Shown here piece after piece: positions 30,932 to 38,538 of a DNA stretch of 64,000 bases (positions within the stretch are counted from its first letter, which is position 1; each line of letters starts with the position of its first letter). The notes under the pieces are model-generated. The model was not told the origin of the DNA and made no database searches. It worked only from the letters and a program-made list of their open reading frames with translations. The translations under genes were made by a program, and so were the position numbers. Origin of the DNA: Pseudomonas fulva NBRC 16637 = DSM 17717 (lineage in GTDB: Bacteria; Pseudomonadota; Gammaproteobacteria; Pseudomonadales; Pseudomonadaceae); assembly GCF_000730565.1 (NCBI RefSeq), contig NZ_BBIQ01000010.1, positions 62,001 to 126,000 on the forward strand, read 5' to 3'.

Positions 30932-30956
30932 ATGGGGGTGCAGGACGGGATTTCAA
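30932..30956 (-). promoter_or_regulatory. Heat-shock (sigma-32) promoter of hslVU
   Basis: On the minus strand TTGAA, 14 bases, then CCCCAT followed by AT, an excellent match to the sigma-32 consensus (CTTGAA ... CCCCATnT). It would start transcription near 30925, about 40 bases before the hslV TTG. It also marks how much of the native upstream region survives beside the island. Confidence 0.8.
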
Positions 30957-31019
30957 CCGCGGGGGATGAACGGTTCGAGGAGTGGGGGTTCAGAATGGGT
31001 GACGAGGTTTTTGTGCCAG

Positions 31020-31049
31020 GTATGGCGAAACACCGTATGGCGAAACACC
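31020..31049 (+). repeat. 15-bp tandem duplication at island margin
   Basis: GTATGGCGAAACACC occurs twice without a gap (31020-31034 and 31035-31049). It lies near the presumed junction between the hslV promoter region and the island and may be a scar of insertion or a slipped duplication. Confidence 0.75.
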
Positions 31050-31248
31050 TCGATGCGGTAAGCGGCAGCCCAGGATCCTGGCTTCGCAACCCGTAGGTTG
31101 GGGCCGCGGTATTCCTACCCCACACACAGATGCCACTCAATCAGGTCAGCAAGCTCGAAGCCATGAAGTAAAACGACTGAGCAGCTCCTCCGAACGCTCT
31201 TCGCAAACCCTGCCCGTGAAAGCTGGTCGGCATCTAATCGATGAGGAA

Positions 31249-31265
31249 GTTTTCAGGTTGAAAAC
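31249..31265. promoter_or_regulatory. Candidate LysR-type operator
   Basis: GTTTTCA-GGT-TGAAAAC is a perfect 7-bp dyad containing the T-N11-A core of LysR-type binding sites. It lies about 195 bases before the halogenase start, just upstream of a weak promoter-like pair (TTAAGG at 31280-31285, 17 bases, GATAAT at 31303-31308). The LysR gene at 37.6 kb in the same island is the natural candidate regulator. Confidence 0.45.
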
Positions 31266-31460
31266 TCCCTAACGAATATTTAAGGGCAAAACGCCAGTAC
31301 GCGATAATTAAATAATTAAGTAGCAATACCTTGCCAGAAGATTGCATGGTTTGAGGAACGAGTGCAGGTCTGCATATGGGGTATATCTGGGCGGGACGAG
31401 GGGTTAGGATTTGAATGTGTCAGCAAGTACATGATCCCTTGATAAGCACGGAGTGTTAAC

Positions 31461-32210
31461 ATGTCAGAGCTCGCTGCTGTTAAACAAGATCTGGAACAAG
31501 CCAAGGATATACTCGACTCAGACCCTTTCGCAGGTCGAGATTTCTTCTGGGAACAGCATAGGTTTGCCAGGGATGGATATTTGAAGATCAATCATCTGGT
31601 TGACGCAGGTGTGCGTGACCGTATTGCTGAAGATGTAAAGTTCTTATTGGCAAACTTCTCCAAGCGCCGAGATTTTCTAATCGAGTCGACAGGTAATACA
31701 CCGCGTTACTTGAGCAATGTACCTCAAGAAAAGATCGAGGCTCATGGGCGATACATTCCGCGTGCCTATCGGTCTCGTTACCTGATGAGCTTGATTGCTC
31801 ATATAGTCAAGGAGGAAGTCATCCCGACACCATGGAAATGGGATAACTTTATCATCAACAACCAGCACAAGTCAGGCGATACGCACGGCTGGCATTGGGG
31901 AGATTACCCCTACACGATCATCTGGATTGTCGATGCACCGGCACTCGAGGCTGGTGGCTTGCTGGAGTGTGTGCCCCACACCAATTGGGATAAGCAGAAC
32001 CCCCGCGTAGAAAATCTGCTGGTGGAAAACAAGATCGATTCATACTTCCATCTCACTGGTGATGTCTACCTACTCAAAGCTGACACCACACTGCATCGAG
32101 TCAAACCACTGACCCAAGATGTTAGCCGTATCATTCTCAACACTACGTGGGAAAGAGCGAGAGACAAGGATCGGAAAGTCGAGCATGAGACGTTTGTCTT
32201 CCGGGACTGA
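31461..32210 (+). CDS. BesD-like Fe(II)/2-oxoglutarate amino-acid radical halogenase
   Basis: The 249-residue protein has the double-stranded beta-helix pattern of Fe/2OG enzymes, but the first iron motif is H145-W-G147 instead of HxD, with distal H212 and 2OG-binding R223. Loss of the carboxylate leaves a site for chloride, which defines radical halogenases. The block HGWHWGD (142-148), the 67-residue His-to-His spacing, R82, and N227/T229 line up, with a constant offset of eight, to residues I recall for the lysine chlorinase BesD; BesD Glu120 becomes D128 here, which could alter substrate choice. It is predicted to chlorinate an unactivated carbon of a free amino acid, probably lysine. GGAG lies seven bases before the ATG. 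It is first of a rightward low-GC operon. Confidence 0.88.
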   Translation: MSELAAVKQDLEQAKDILDSDPFAGRDFFWEQHRFARDGYLKINHLVDAGVRDRIAEDVKFLLANFSKRRDFLIESTGNTPRYLSNVPQEKIEAHGRYIPRAYRSRYLMSLIAHIVKEEVIPTPWKWDNFIINNQHKSGDTHGWHWGDYPYTIIWIVDAPALEAGGLLECVPHTNWDKQNPRVENLLVENKIDSYFHLTGDVYLLKADTTLHRVKPLTQDVSRIILNTTWERARDKDRKVEHETFVFRD

Positions 32211-32226
32211 GTGTGAGAGTCTGTGC

Positions 32227-32685
32227 ATGACCAAGTTCAAGTATTCCCACACAAACCTGGTTGCCTCCGATTGGAAAAAGATAGCAAAATTTTACATTGA
32301 TGTCTTTGGCTGTGTTCCAGTTGGCCCCGTTCGTCGACTTTCAGGGCAGGCGGTGGCAGATGGCACCGGCTTGATCGAGCCGGAGATCGAAGGTGTTCAT
32401 CTTCGGTTACCCGGCTACGAGGAGGGCGGTCCGACACTGGAAGTCTTCCAGTATCGCCGCTGCCGTGACGAACCGGAAAAATTTGCCAATTCATGTGGAT
32501 TTACCCATATCGCATTTGAAGTTTCTGATTTGGAGACTGCTTGCGCCAAAGTAATCAGCGCAGGTGGGTGGCTGCTAGGAAGATTGGCGAGTCAACCTGT
32601 CGAGGGAGTGGGGGTTTGCACGTTTGTATATGTTCGTGACCCTGATCGGAACATTATCGAAGTCCAAGGCTGGGAGACACCATGA
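32227..32685 (+). CDS. VOC-superfamily (glyoxalase/bleomycin-resistance fold) metalloprotein
   Basis: A 152-residue protein with two beta-alpha-beta-beta-beta modules. One ligand per expected position can be seen (H8, E72, H94, E145), so it is probably a metal-binding enzyme rather than a binding-only resistance protein. The pattern HTNLVASDWKKIAKFY, then LEVFQY, THIAFEVSD and DPDRNIIEVQGW, is standard for the superfamily. The reaction is unknown. It lies 16 bases after the halogenase gene and overlaps the DUF3291 gene by four bases, so it belongs to the pathway: either a tailoring enzyme acting on a chlorinated intermediate or a self-protection protein. Confidence 0.8.
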   Translation: MTKFKYSHTNLVASDWKKIAKFYIDVFGCVPVGPVRRLSGQAVADGTGLIEPEIEGVHLRLPGYEEGGPTLEVFQYRRCRDEPEKFANSCGFTHIAFEVSDLETACAKVISAGGWLLGRLASQPVEGVGVCTFVYVRDPDRNIIEVQGWETP

Positions 32686-33128
32686 CACGCAAACTTGCAC
32701 AGTTCGATTTGGTAAAACCCAAGTTCGCCAAGGGGGACGCCAGAATGGAAGAGTTCTATTCCTCTGTCGGGTATGTGAACCGCCTAGCGGAACAGCATCC
32801 GGGATTCATTTGGCGCGAGAGCGATGAGGACCAGCCGCTGCTGGATCAACTGTGGGGTGAGGGCTACTTGTACACGCTCTCGCTTTGGCGAGATGTCGAA
32901 TCGCTCAAGGACTTTCTCTATAACACTCCGCATAAGACGCTCATGCGCCGTGGGGGGGAGTGGTTCGACCCCATCTCCCGACCCCGTGTGGTGTTGTGGT
33001 GGGTCGAAGAGGGCCATGTCCCGACCCTGCGGGAGGCCCATGGGCGTCTCACACGCTTGTACGAAGTTGGTCCGTCTCTGCATGCTTTCGACCTGCGCTC
33101 CAGTGGGTTACCAACCGTTCTGTACTGA
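32682..33128 (+). CDS. DUF3291 family protein
   Basis: A 148-residue protein matching the DUF3291 pattern: LAQFDLVKPKF near the start, PGFIWRESDED, a LSLWRDVESLKDFLY helix, MRRGGEWF, and VLWWVEEGHVPTLREA. The family has a dimeric alpha/beta-barrel fold related to antibiotic-biosynthesis monooxygenases, but no activity is established. It is coupled by an ATGA overlap to the VOC gene and is followed ten bases later by the diiron oxidase, which makes a role in handling a pathway intermediate likely. No cofactor motif is visible. Confidence 0.75.
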   Translation: MTRKLAQFDLVKPKFAKGDARMEEFYSSVGYVNRLAEQHPGFIWRESDEDQPLLDQLWGEGYLYTLSLWRDVESLKDFLYNTPHKTLMRRGGEWFDPISRPRVVLWWVEEGHVPTLREAHGRLTRLYEVGPSLHAFDLRSSGLPTVLY

Positions 33129-33138
33129 GGAAGTGCAC

Positions 33139-34014
33139 ATGACCCAATTGGCTCGTGATACGCAACAGCAACTCGCCGACTATTACCGCTGCTTTCTCGG
33201 CGATCCGGCACAGCTTGTGGCCGCGCAACAATCAGTGAGGTCATCCCGCAAGATCGTGGAGTTTCTGGAAGATGAGTGGACCGTTGCCGAGGAGCGTCTG
33301 GTTGATCGGCGCGAGCTGCCCGCCACGCGAGAGGCGTTTCTTCCGTGGTACCTGATGTGCGAAAAGAAGATCAATGAAGATATTCGCTTCTTCGTAGACT
33401 TCCTACGCTTTCAGGCCAGTGTGGAACAAGTCGCTTACTACATCTGCATGGAGGAAATGGTCGATGGCTCATTCGACGATCTGATGGCCTTGGCCCAGCT
33501 GGGTATGCCAATTCGTTGCAAGATGATCGCTGCGGAAAACTATTGGGATGAAATGGGTAATGGCGACTTCGCCGCCGTGCATACCACGATGTTTCGCACC
33601 TCGTCTAGCTACATGCGGGATGTGTTGGTCAATGCGGGAATCAATGTTGAGGCACCTCCTCTCGAATGCTTGATGAACGGCAACATCTTGCTTATGTGGG
33701 CCATACGCCGTGAGTACAACATGCGCCTTATTGGAGCGATGGGCCTAGTGGAGGGGTCGGCGCCGGTACGCTTCGGTGCCACCACTGCGGCGATGGAGCG
33801 CTTGGGCTTGCCGAAGGATGTGATCGCCTATCACAAGGCCCATATCAGCATCGATACGCGACATAGCGCTGCCTGGTACGGAACAGTGTTAGAGCACTAC
33901 GCGACGGGTGGCGAGGATGTGGTGCGCGAGCTCTCGTTGGGCGTGATGATTCGCTACAACGTCGCGCTGCGGTATTACCACTTCATGTACAAAACCATGC
34001 GGAGTCTGGGATGA
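33139..34014 (+). CDS. BesC-like haem-oxygenase-fold diiron oxidase
   Basis: A 291-residue all-helical protein of the haem-oxygenase-like diiron oxidase (HDO) type. Candidate iron ligands are E105/E106, E133, H148, E205, H235, D239 and H242, spread over three core helices as in BesC and UndA; which six bind iron cannot be fixed from sequence. BesC cleaves 4-chlorolysine oxidatively to 4-chloroallylglycine, releasing ammonia and formaldehyde, so the same chemistry is the best prediction beside a BesD-like halogenase. GAGGAAG precedes ATG 33139 by about six bases. The stop overlaps the ATP-grasp start by four bases. Confidence 0.8.
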   Translation: MTQLARDTQQQLADYYRCFLGDPAQLVAAQQSVRSSRKIVEFLEDEWTVAEERLVDRRELPATREAFLPWYLMCEKKINEDIRFFVDFLRFQASVEQVAYYICMEEMVDGSFDDLMALAQLGMPIRCKMIAAENYWDEMGNGDFAAVHTTMFRTSSSYMRDVLVNAGINVEAPPLECLMNGNILLMWAIRREYNMRLIGAMGLVEGSAPVRFGATTAAMERLGLPKDVIAYHKAHISIDTRHSAAWYGTVLEHYATGGEDVVRELSLGVMIRYNVALRYYHFMYKTMRSLG

Positions 34015-35243
34015 GTGCTCAACGACAAACGGTGGTCGTCATCGACCCGATCAGTTCGGGTCGGCGTTATGGACTGAATATTCGCAACAAGGGATACCGA
34101 GCGTTGGCGCTGGTTACTCGCAAGCAATTTCCGGGACGTCTGCATAAGCTGCATGGCGTCGATGGTTTCGACGAGGTGGTGCATGTAGAGAGCTCAAAGC
34201 AGGCTAAGGCCAGCATGGCAGGAAGGGAGGTGCATGCGGTCATCCCTGGTTCCGATTCGGCATTGCGAATCAGTGACCGTTTGGCCGCTCATCTGGGGTT
34301 GGTCGGGAACCCTGTCCAAACCTGTATGGCCCGGATGAATAAGTTTGAGATGAAGCTTCGATTGCAACACGAAGGCGTTCCGGTAATACCTGCGTTCAAG
34401 CTGACTATGGATGAATTGGCCAACGGATATGATCCGGGTGTTGCGTTCCCCGTGGTGGTCAAACCAACTCAGGGTACGGGAGCGAAGAATGTGAGGGTCT
34501 GTGAGTCCTTGGGCGACATTTACAGGGCACTGGCGGCTATCGAAAGTGATGACGAGCCTGGAGGGCAGGAGGAGAGGCATGCACTGGTGGAAGCGTATAT
34601 CGACGGCCCTGAATACTTCATCGTTACGGCGAATCTGGGAGTGGCGGCGCGACAGATTCTCTGCTTTGCAGAGTACGAAAAGATCCGAATCGGCGACTGC
34701 CCTAGCGTTTATCGCAATATTCGATCCCTTTCGCCCGTAAGCGATCAGGCGCGCCAGGCATTTGCCTACCTATGCGAGGTCAACTCTGCTATCGAGGCCA
34801 ACATTGGCATCAACGATATTGAGTTCAAGATCAACTCGTCAGGACACTTCATCATTGAACAGAACGGTCGCCTGCCTGGGGCGAATGTACCTTCACTGAT
34901 TGAGTTGTGCACCGGGTTGAATTGCTACGACCTCAACATCGATATCTACCTGGGGCATGCGCCACTCACCTTGGCAGTTCCGCACTACAACAGGCATTTT
35001 TGTATCTGTTGCCTGATTTCTGAACAGAGCGGCAAGGTGACGGAGATTGAAGGCATTGAGTTGGTCAAGGAGCTCGAGTCATTTCATGAGCTTGCCTTTC
35101 TCGTGGCGAAAGGCGAAGTCATTGAGGCGACACAGGACTTCCTATCGACCTGGGGTTTTGTCTACCTCATCCATAAGGATCCTGACGTCCTGCGTAGGCA
35201 TGCGGAAACTGTCCATGAGTGTATGAAGCTGGCGCTTTCCTAG
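34011..35243 (+). CDS. ATP-grasp amino-acid/peptide ligase
   Basis: A 410-residue ATP-grasp enzyme. A nucleotide-fold N-terminal domain leads to the ATP-binding Lys in VVVKPTQGTG (K151), the hinge region VEAYIDGPEY, and magnesium ligands E271, E283 and N285 in IEFK and IEQNGR. It is expected to make an amide bond through an acyl-phosphate, like BesA, which joins glutamate to the alkynyl amino acid in beta-ethynylserine synthesis. The partner amino acid is unknown. It is coupled to the diiron oxidase by an ATGA overlap. Ligation could complete the product or mask a toxic amino acid. Confidence 0.82.
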   Translation: MSAQRQTVVVIDPISSGRRYGLNIRNKGYRALALVTRKQFPGRLHKLHGVDGFDEVVHVESSKQAKASMAGREVHAVIPGSDSALRISDRLAAHLGLVGNPVQTCMARMNKFEMKLRLQHEGVPVIPAFKLTMDELANGYDPGVAFPVVVKPTQGTGAKNVRVCESLGDIYRALAAIESDDEPGGQEERHALVEAYIDGPEYFIVTANLGVAARQILCFAEYEKIRIGDCPSVYRNIRSLSPVSDQARQAFAYLCEVNSAIEANIGINDIEFKINSSGHFIIEQNGRLPGANVPSLIELCTGLNCYDLNIDIYLGHAPLTLAVPHYNRHFCICCLISEQSGKVTEIEGIELVKELESFHELAFLVAKGEVIEATQDFLSTWGFVYLIHKDPDVLRRHAETVHECMKLALS

Positions 35244-35282
35244 CCAAAGGATTGATGGCAGGTCTTAGGTGAGGGGAAAGCC

Positions 35283-36533
35283 ATGTCGAACTGGATAGTG
35301 CTGGTGTGTCTGATTTTGCTTGCCTGTGCAGTCTGCGGGCGTCTGGCAACGATGCTTGGTCAGAGTCGAGTAATTGGGGAGATCGTTGCCGGTATAGTGC
35401 TGGGCCCCACGTTGCTGGGAACTTGGTTTCCACAAGTGTCGGCAAGAGTGCTGACACCCGAATCGATGGATGTTGTTCGAGCGCTTGCCGAATTGGGGCT
35501 GATTATGCTGATGGTTGAGGTGCCTTGGCATGCCGCAGGAGGCGGAAAACACCCCGGAGAGCAGCGTGCGTCGGCCTTGATCGCAAGCTGTGGAATTGTG
35601 TTGTCGTTTTTTCTGGGGTGTGTCGTGGGCGCTTGGTCAAAGGCGTCCATCGCACCAACGCAGCCTTATTGGCCGTACGTGATCTTCTGTGGTGTCGCAA
35701 TGTCAGTGACTGCACTGCCTGTCTTGGTGAGGATTATCCAGGAGCATGGAGGCATTGATGAGCAAGCGAGTCGATTGGCGCTCTCGGCGGCGGTGTACAC
35801 CGATGTGTTCGCCTGGTGTGCACTGGCGCTGGTCCTGACTTTGCACATCAGTGGTGCGGCAGGCCCGTTCAAGAGTCTGTTCAGGCTAAGCGGTCTCGCG
35901 GTTTATGCCAGCCTGACGGTCCTGGTTCTCCGTCCTTGGCTGAGAAACCGGATTAGCCACACTGCGCTGAGTGAACGCTCCCGTGTCGCGACTGCCTTTT
36001 TTTACTGTCTGCTATCAGCGCAGGTTACCGCGATGCTCGGTTTCCACCAGGCTATCGGTGCGGTCATGGCGGCGTACGTGTTTCACGATCTGTTCTCGAT
36101 GGAGCATGCATGGCGTCGATGGATCGGCAGATTTGCTCATCTGTTTCTTACTCCGATCTTCTTTGCCTGCTCGGGTATCCAGGTTTCGCTGAGCGCTTTG
36201 AATGAGCCAACCCTCTGGCAGTGGCTGTTGTGGTTCCTGCTGGGGGGTACGGTTGGCAAGGTGCTGGGCTCATATATCGGTGCAAGAATATATGGATTGA
36301 AATCAATTGATTCCATTGAGGTTGGGGTGTTGATGAACACGAAAGGCCTCGTGGAATTAGTACTGCTTGGTGTAGGACTTCAGGTGGGAGTGTTGTCTGA
36401 AAGTTCCTACAGTGTTCTGTTGATGCTGGCCCTTGCTTCGACAGTGTTAACTAATCCGTTAATTTCGCTTTTGAGTAAGTGTTCTGGCAAGAATGCCGTC
36501 GTGGATAAAGCGCCGTCGCGTAGAGGTGTTTGA
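35283..36533 (+). CDS. CPA2-type cation:proton antiporter
   Basis: A 416-residue polytopic membrane protein with about 12 helices, resembling the transporter domain of KefB/NhaA-like CPA2 antiporters: an early RVIGEIVAGIVLGPTLLG segment, the SVTALPVLVRIIQE stretch, an HQAIGAVMAAYV helix and MNTKGLVELVLLGVGL near the end. There is no C-terminal RCK domain. The usual LLFxxGLE signature is altered to LIMLMVEVPW. Such antiporters recur in natural-product clusters, where they may help export or ion balance. GAGGGG lies upstream of the ATG. Confidence 0.83.
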   Translation: MSNWIVLVCLILLACAVCGRLATMLGQSRVIGEIVAGIVLGPTLLGTWFPQVSARVLTPESMDVVRALAELGLIMLMVEVPWHAAGGGKHPGEQRASALIASCGIVLSFFLGCVVGAWSKASIAPTQPYWPYVIFCGVAMSVTALPVLVRIIQEHGGIDEQASRLALSAAVYTDVFAWCALALVLTLHISGAAGPFKSLFRLSGLAVYASLTVLVLRPWLRNRISHTALSERSRVATAFFYCLLSAQVTAMLGFHQAIGAVMAAYVFHDLFSMEHAWRRWIGRFAHLFLTPIFFACSGIQVSLSALNEPTLWQWLLWFLLGGTVGKVLGSYIGARIYGLKSIDSIEVGVLMNTKGLVELVLLGVGLQVGVLSESSYSVLLMLALASTVLTNPLISLLSKCSGKNAVVDKAPSRRGV

Positions 36534-36598
36534 TTTTTGGCGTGAGTCCGATTATCGTCTGGAGCAGCGTAGGAGCACTCATAATAAGGAAGGCTGCT

Positions 36599-37468
36599 TT
36601 GGACGTATTAATGGGTTTGTTAGCGGCGGTATGTTGGGGGGCGACAGACTTTTTGGTTGGCGTTAACGCTCGAGCGGTTGGGGTAAAGCGGGCGGTGTTT
36701 TTCGGGCAGTGTTTAGGGCTTTTATTAATGGGCATGATTGTTGTAATTTCAGCCAGTCAGTGGGAGAAGCTCATTTCTGCGCCCTGGCGTGCGATAGGGA
36801 TGGGGGTAGTTGCTTCTTTGTGTACTGTGGTGGGAGCACTCGCGCTGTCGAAATCTTTTGCTATCGGCAAAACTGCGGTTGTAGCACCTTTGGTCACCTC
36901 CTATGGCGTTTTCACCACACTGTTGGCGTGGCTGAGCGGTGATGCCCTGTCAGTCTGGCAGGTGAGTGGTATCTTCGTTTGCTTCTTTGGGGTTTTACTG
37001 GCCAGTCGCAGTGATCATGGAGGTGATTTCGAACGCAAGACCACCAGCACGACCTCAGTAGGGTTCGCTTTGCTGGCGGCCATGCTTTACGGCATGAGCT
37101 TCTGGATTCAGGGCAAGTTCGCCTTGCCGGTTCTGGGCCCTGTGAACATGCTGGCGCTGGGCTATGCAGTGGGGGTCATGTTCCTCATTCCTGAGGCTTT
37201 CAGGCTGCTGCGGCACCGCGCAACGATCAGGTTCAAGACCTTTGGCTCCCTATGTGGCGCCAGCCTGTTCAACCTAGGGGGATTCTCCGCTTTTTCCTGG
37301 GGAGCACTCAGTGGTTCGGTTTCTGTTGTTACCGTGATCAGCACCCTGTCGGGCGGGATTGCCGCGGTTCTGGGGTATTTCTTTTACCGCGAGCGGCTGT
37401 CGGCCATTCAGCTTGGCGGGATCAGTCTGGTGTTGTTAGGGGCTGTGCTTCTACATCTTTATGGTTGA
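36599..37468 (+). CDS. EamA/DMT-family transporter
   Basis: A 289-residue protein with ten predicted helices in two repeated halves, typical of drug/metabolite transporters that export amino acids and small metabolites. The start is taken as a TTG (36599) with AAGGAAGG about five bases upstream, giving MDVLMGLLAAVCWGATDF; the alternative ATG at 36611 is too far from that site. It is the strongest candidate exporter for the product of the halogenase cluster. Codon use is AT-richer than in flanking housekeeping genes. Confidence 0.82.
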   Translation: MDVLMGLLAAVCWGATDFLVGVNARAVGVKRAVFFGQCLGLLLMGMIVVISASQWEKLISAPWRAIGMGVVASLCTVVGALALSKSFAIGKTAVVAPLVTSYGVFTTLLAWLSGDALSVWQVSGIFVCFFGVLLASRSDHGGDFERKTTSTTSVGFALLAAMLYGMSFWIQGKFALPVLGPVNMLALGYAVGVMFLIPEAFRLLRHRATIRFKTFGSLCGASLFNLGGFSAFSWGALSGSVSVVTVISTLSGGIAAVLGYFFYRERLSAIQLGGISLVLLGAVLLHLYG

Positions 37469-37575
37469 GATTTTTCGACGATACAGACGATTGCGGCGAT
37501 TTTTGGACTTTTGGGGGCCCAATGCCAAGGGCTTATGTTTTCGTTGTTGGTCTGTAGATATGAGTGGTCATAATA

Positions 37576-38511
37576 ATGGACTATCGAGGCTACCTTCCGA
37601 AAAGCCATGTGGATATGTTGCCCTGCATGGCGGCTTTTGCAGTTGTTGTAGAAACGGGGAGTTTTGTTCATGCATCAGCCCGTCTAGGTTTGACCGCGTC
37701 AGCAGTCAGCAAACAAGTGTCCAAGCTTGAGAGCGCCCTTTCGATTCGATTGCTGGAACGCAGTACGCGTAGGTTGAAGGTTAATGCCGAGGGCGCGCAA
37801 ATATATTCGCACTGTAAAGAGTTGCTGGAATCTTCGGCCAATGTATTTAGGTTGAAGGAAAGCTTTCTCGAAAGCCCGCAAGGGCTTATTCGTATCGCGG
37901 TGCCGCGCTCATTGTATGGAAGATGTCATCAACTAATCCCAGGTTTTCTAGAGCAATATCCGGATATCAATGTTCAGCTCATTTCCAATGAGGGTGCGTT
38001 GGACTTCATCGCGGAAAGCATCGACATCGGCATCAGGATTACCGACGCTCCACCGCTGGGGTTGGTAGCGCGTAAGTTGTTCCCTGTCGACTTTGTGGTC
38101 TGCGCTGCAGATAGCTACCTGGAAAAGTACGGTCGTCCGGTCCACCCTTCAGCGTTGGTGGAGCACAGTTGTATACCTTTTTCCGATACCAGCGAGATCC
38201 AAACCTGGAAGTTGGCATCGGTGCAAGGGGTTTATGAAGTCAGTGTTTCAGGACGCTACGTTTCAGACAGTCCAGAAGCTGTGCTGAATGCCACCCTCTC
38301 GGGTCTTGGTATTTCCTGTCTGCCTGCCAGCCTTGCCGGTGAAGCAATTGCCGCCAACGACCTGGTGGAAGTGCTGCCCGAGTGGAAGTACGTGGGGGCG
38401 TTGCAGGGGATGGCTTGGATCCTCCATCAACCTGGGCGGCATGTATCACAGAAGATCAAGGTGATGGTCGATTACTTGGTCGGCGCATTACGAAGTACAG
38501 GTCGAGCATAA
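37576..38511 (+). CDS. LysR-family transcriptional regulator
   Basis: A 311-residue LysR-type regulator. The winged helix-turn-helix spans about residues 18-75 (ETGSFVHASARLGLTASAVS, then KLESALSIRLLERSTR), and the co-inducer-binding domain follows from about residue 90. It resembles the group that represses or activates nearby transporter and metabolic genes. It is transcribed with, not divergent from, the cluster. A matching dyad (GTTTTCA-GGT-TGAAAAC) lies upstream of the first gene. The start at 37576 is uncertain because no good ribosome site is seen. Confidence 0.88.
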   Translation: MDYRGYLPKSHVDMLPCMAAFAVVVETGSFVHASARLGLTASAVSKQVSKLESALSIRLLERSTRRLKVNAEGAQIYSHCKELLESSANVFRLKESFLESPQGLIRIAVPRSLYGRCHQLIPGFLEQYPDINVQLISNEGALDFIAESIDIGIRITDAPPLGLVARKLFPVDFVVCAADSYLEKYGRPVHPSALVEHSCIPFSDTSEIQTWKLASVQGVYEVSVSGRYVSDSPEAVLNATLSGLGISCLPASLAGEAIAANDLVEVLPEWKYVGALQGMAWILHQPGRHVSQKIKVMVDYLVGALRSTGRA

Positions 38512-38538
38512 GGGATCACAGGGTTTGGAGGGGGCGTG

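Larger units (their letters stand above)
30960..31460 (+). other. Gene-free left margin of the accessory island
   Basis: About 500 bases without a credible gene. It holds a 15-bp tandem repeat (31020-31049), a 12-bp palindrome CCAGGATCCTGG (31070-31081), an AT-rich segment (31250-31330) with the palindrome GTTTTCA-GGT-TGAAAAC, and a possible -10 (GATAAT, 31303-31308) for the rightward island genes. I see no transposase remnant and no tRNA end. Confidence 0.6.

Noticed and set aside
31020..31049. A possible CRISPR or attachment repeat.
   Set aside because: There are only two adjacent copies without spacers, no cas gene, no integrase and no matching copy at the right end of the island.
30928..31140. 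A 70-codon leftward frame in the island margin.
   Set aside because: It includes the hslV heat-shock promoter and the 15-bp tandem repeat, has no ribosome site and no recognisable composition.
31461..32210. Calling the first island gene an ordinary Fe/2OG hydroxylase.
   Set aside because: Hydroxylases keep an Asp or Glu two residues after the first His; here the residue is Gly, and the neighbouring Asp (D148) matches a substrate contact of BesD rather than an iron ligand.
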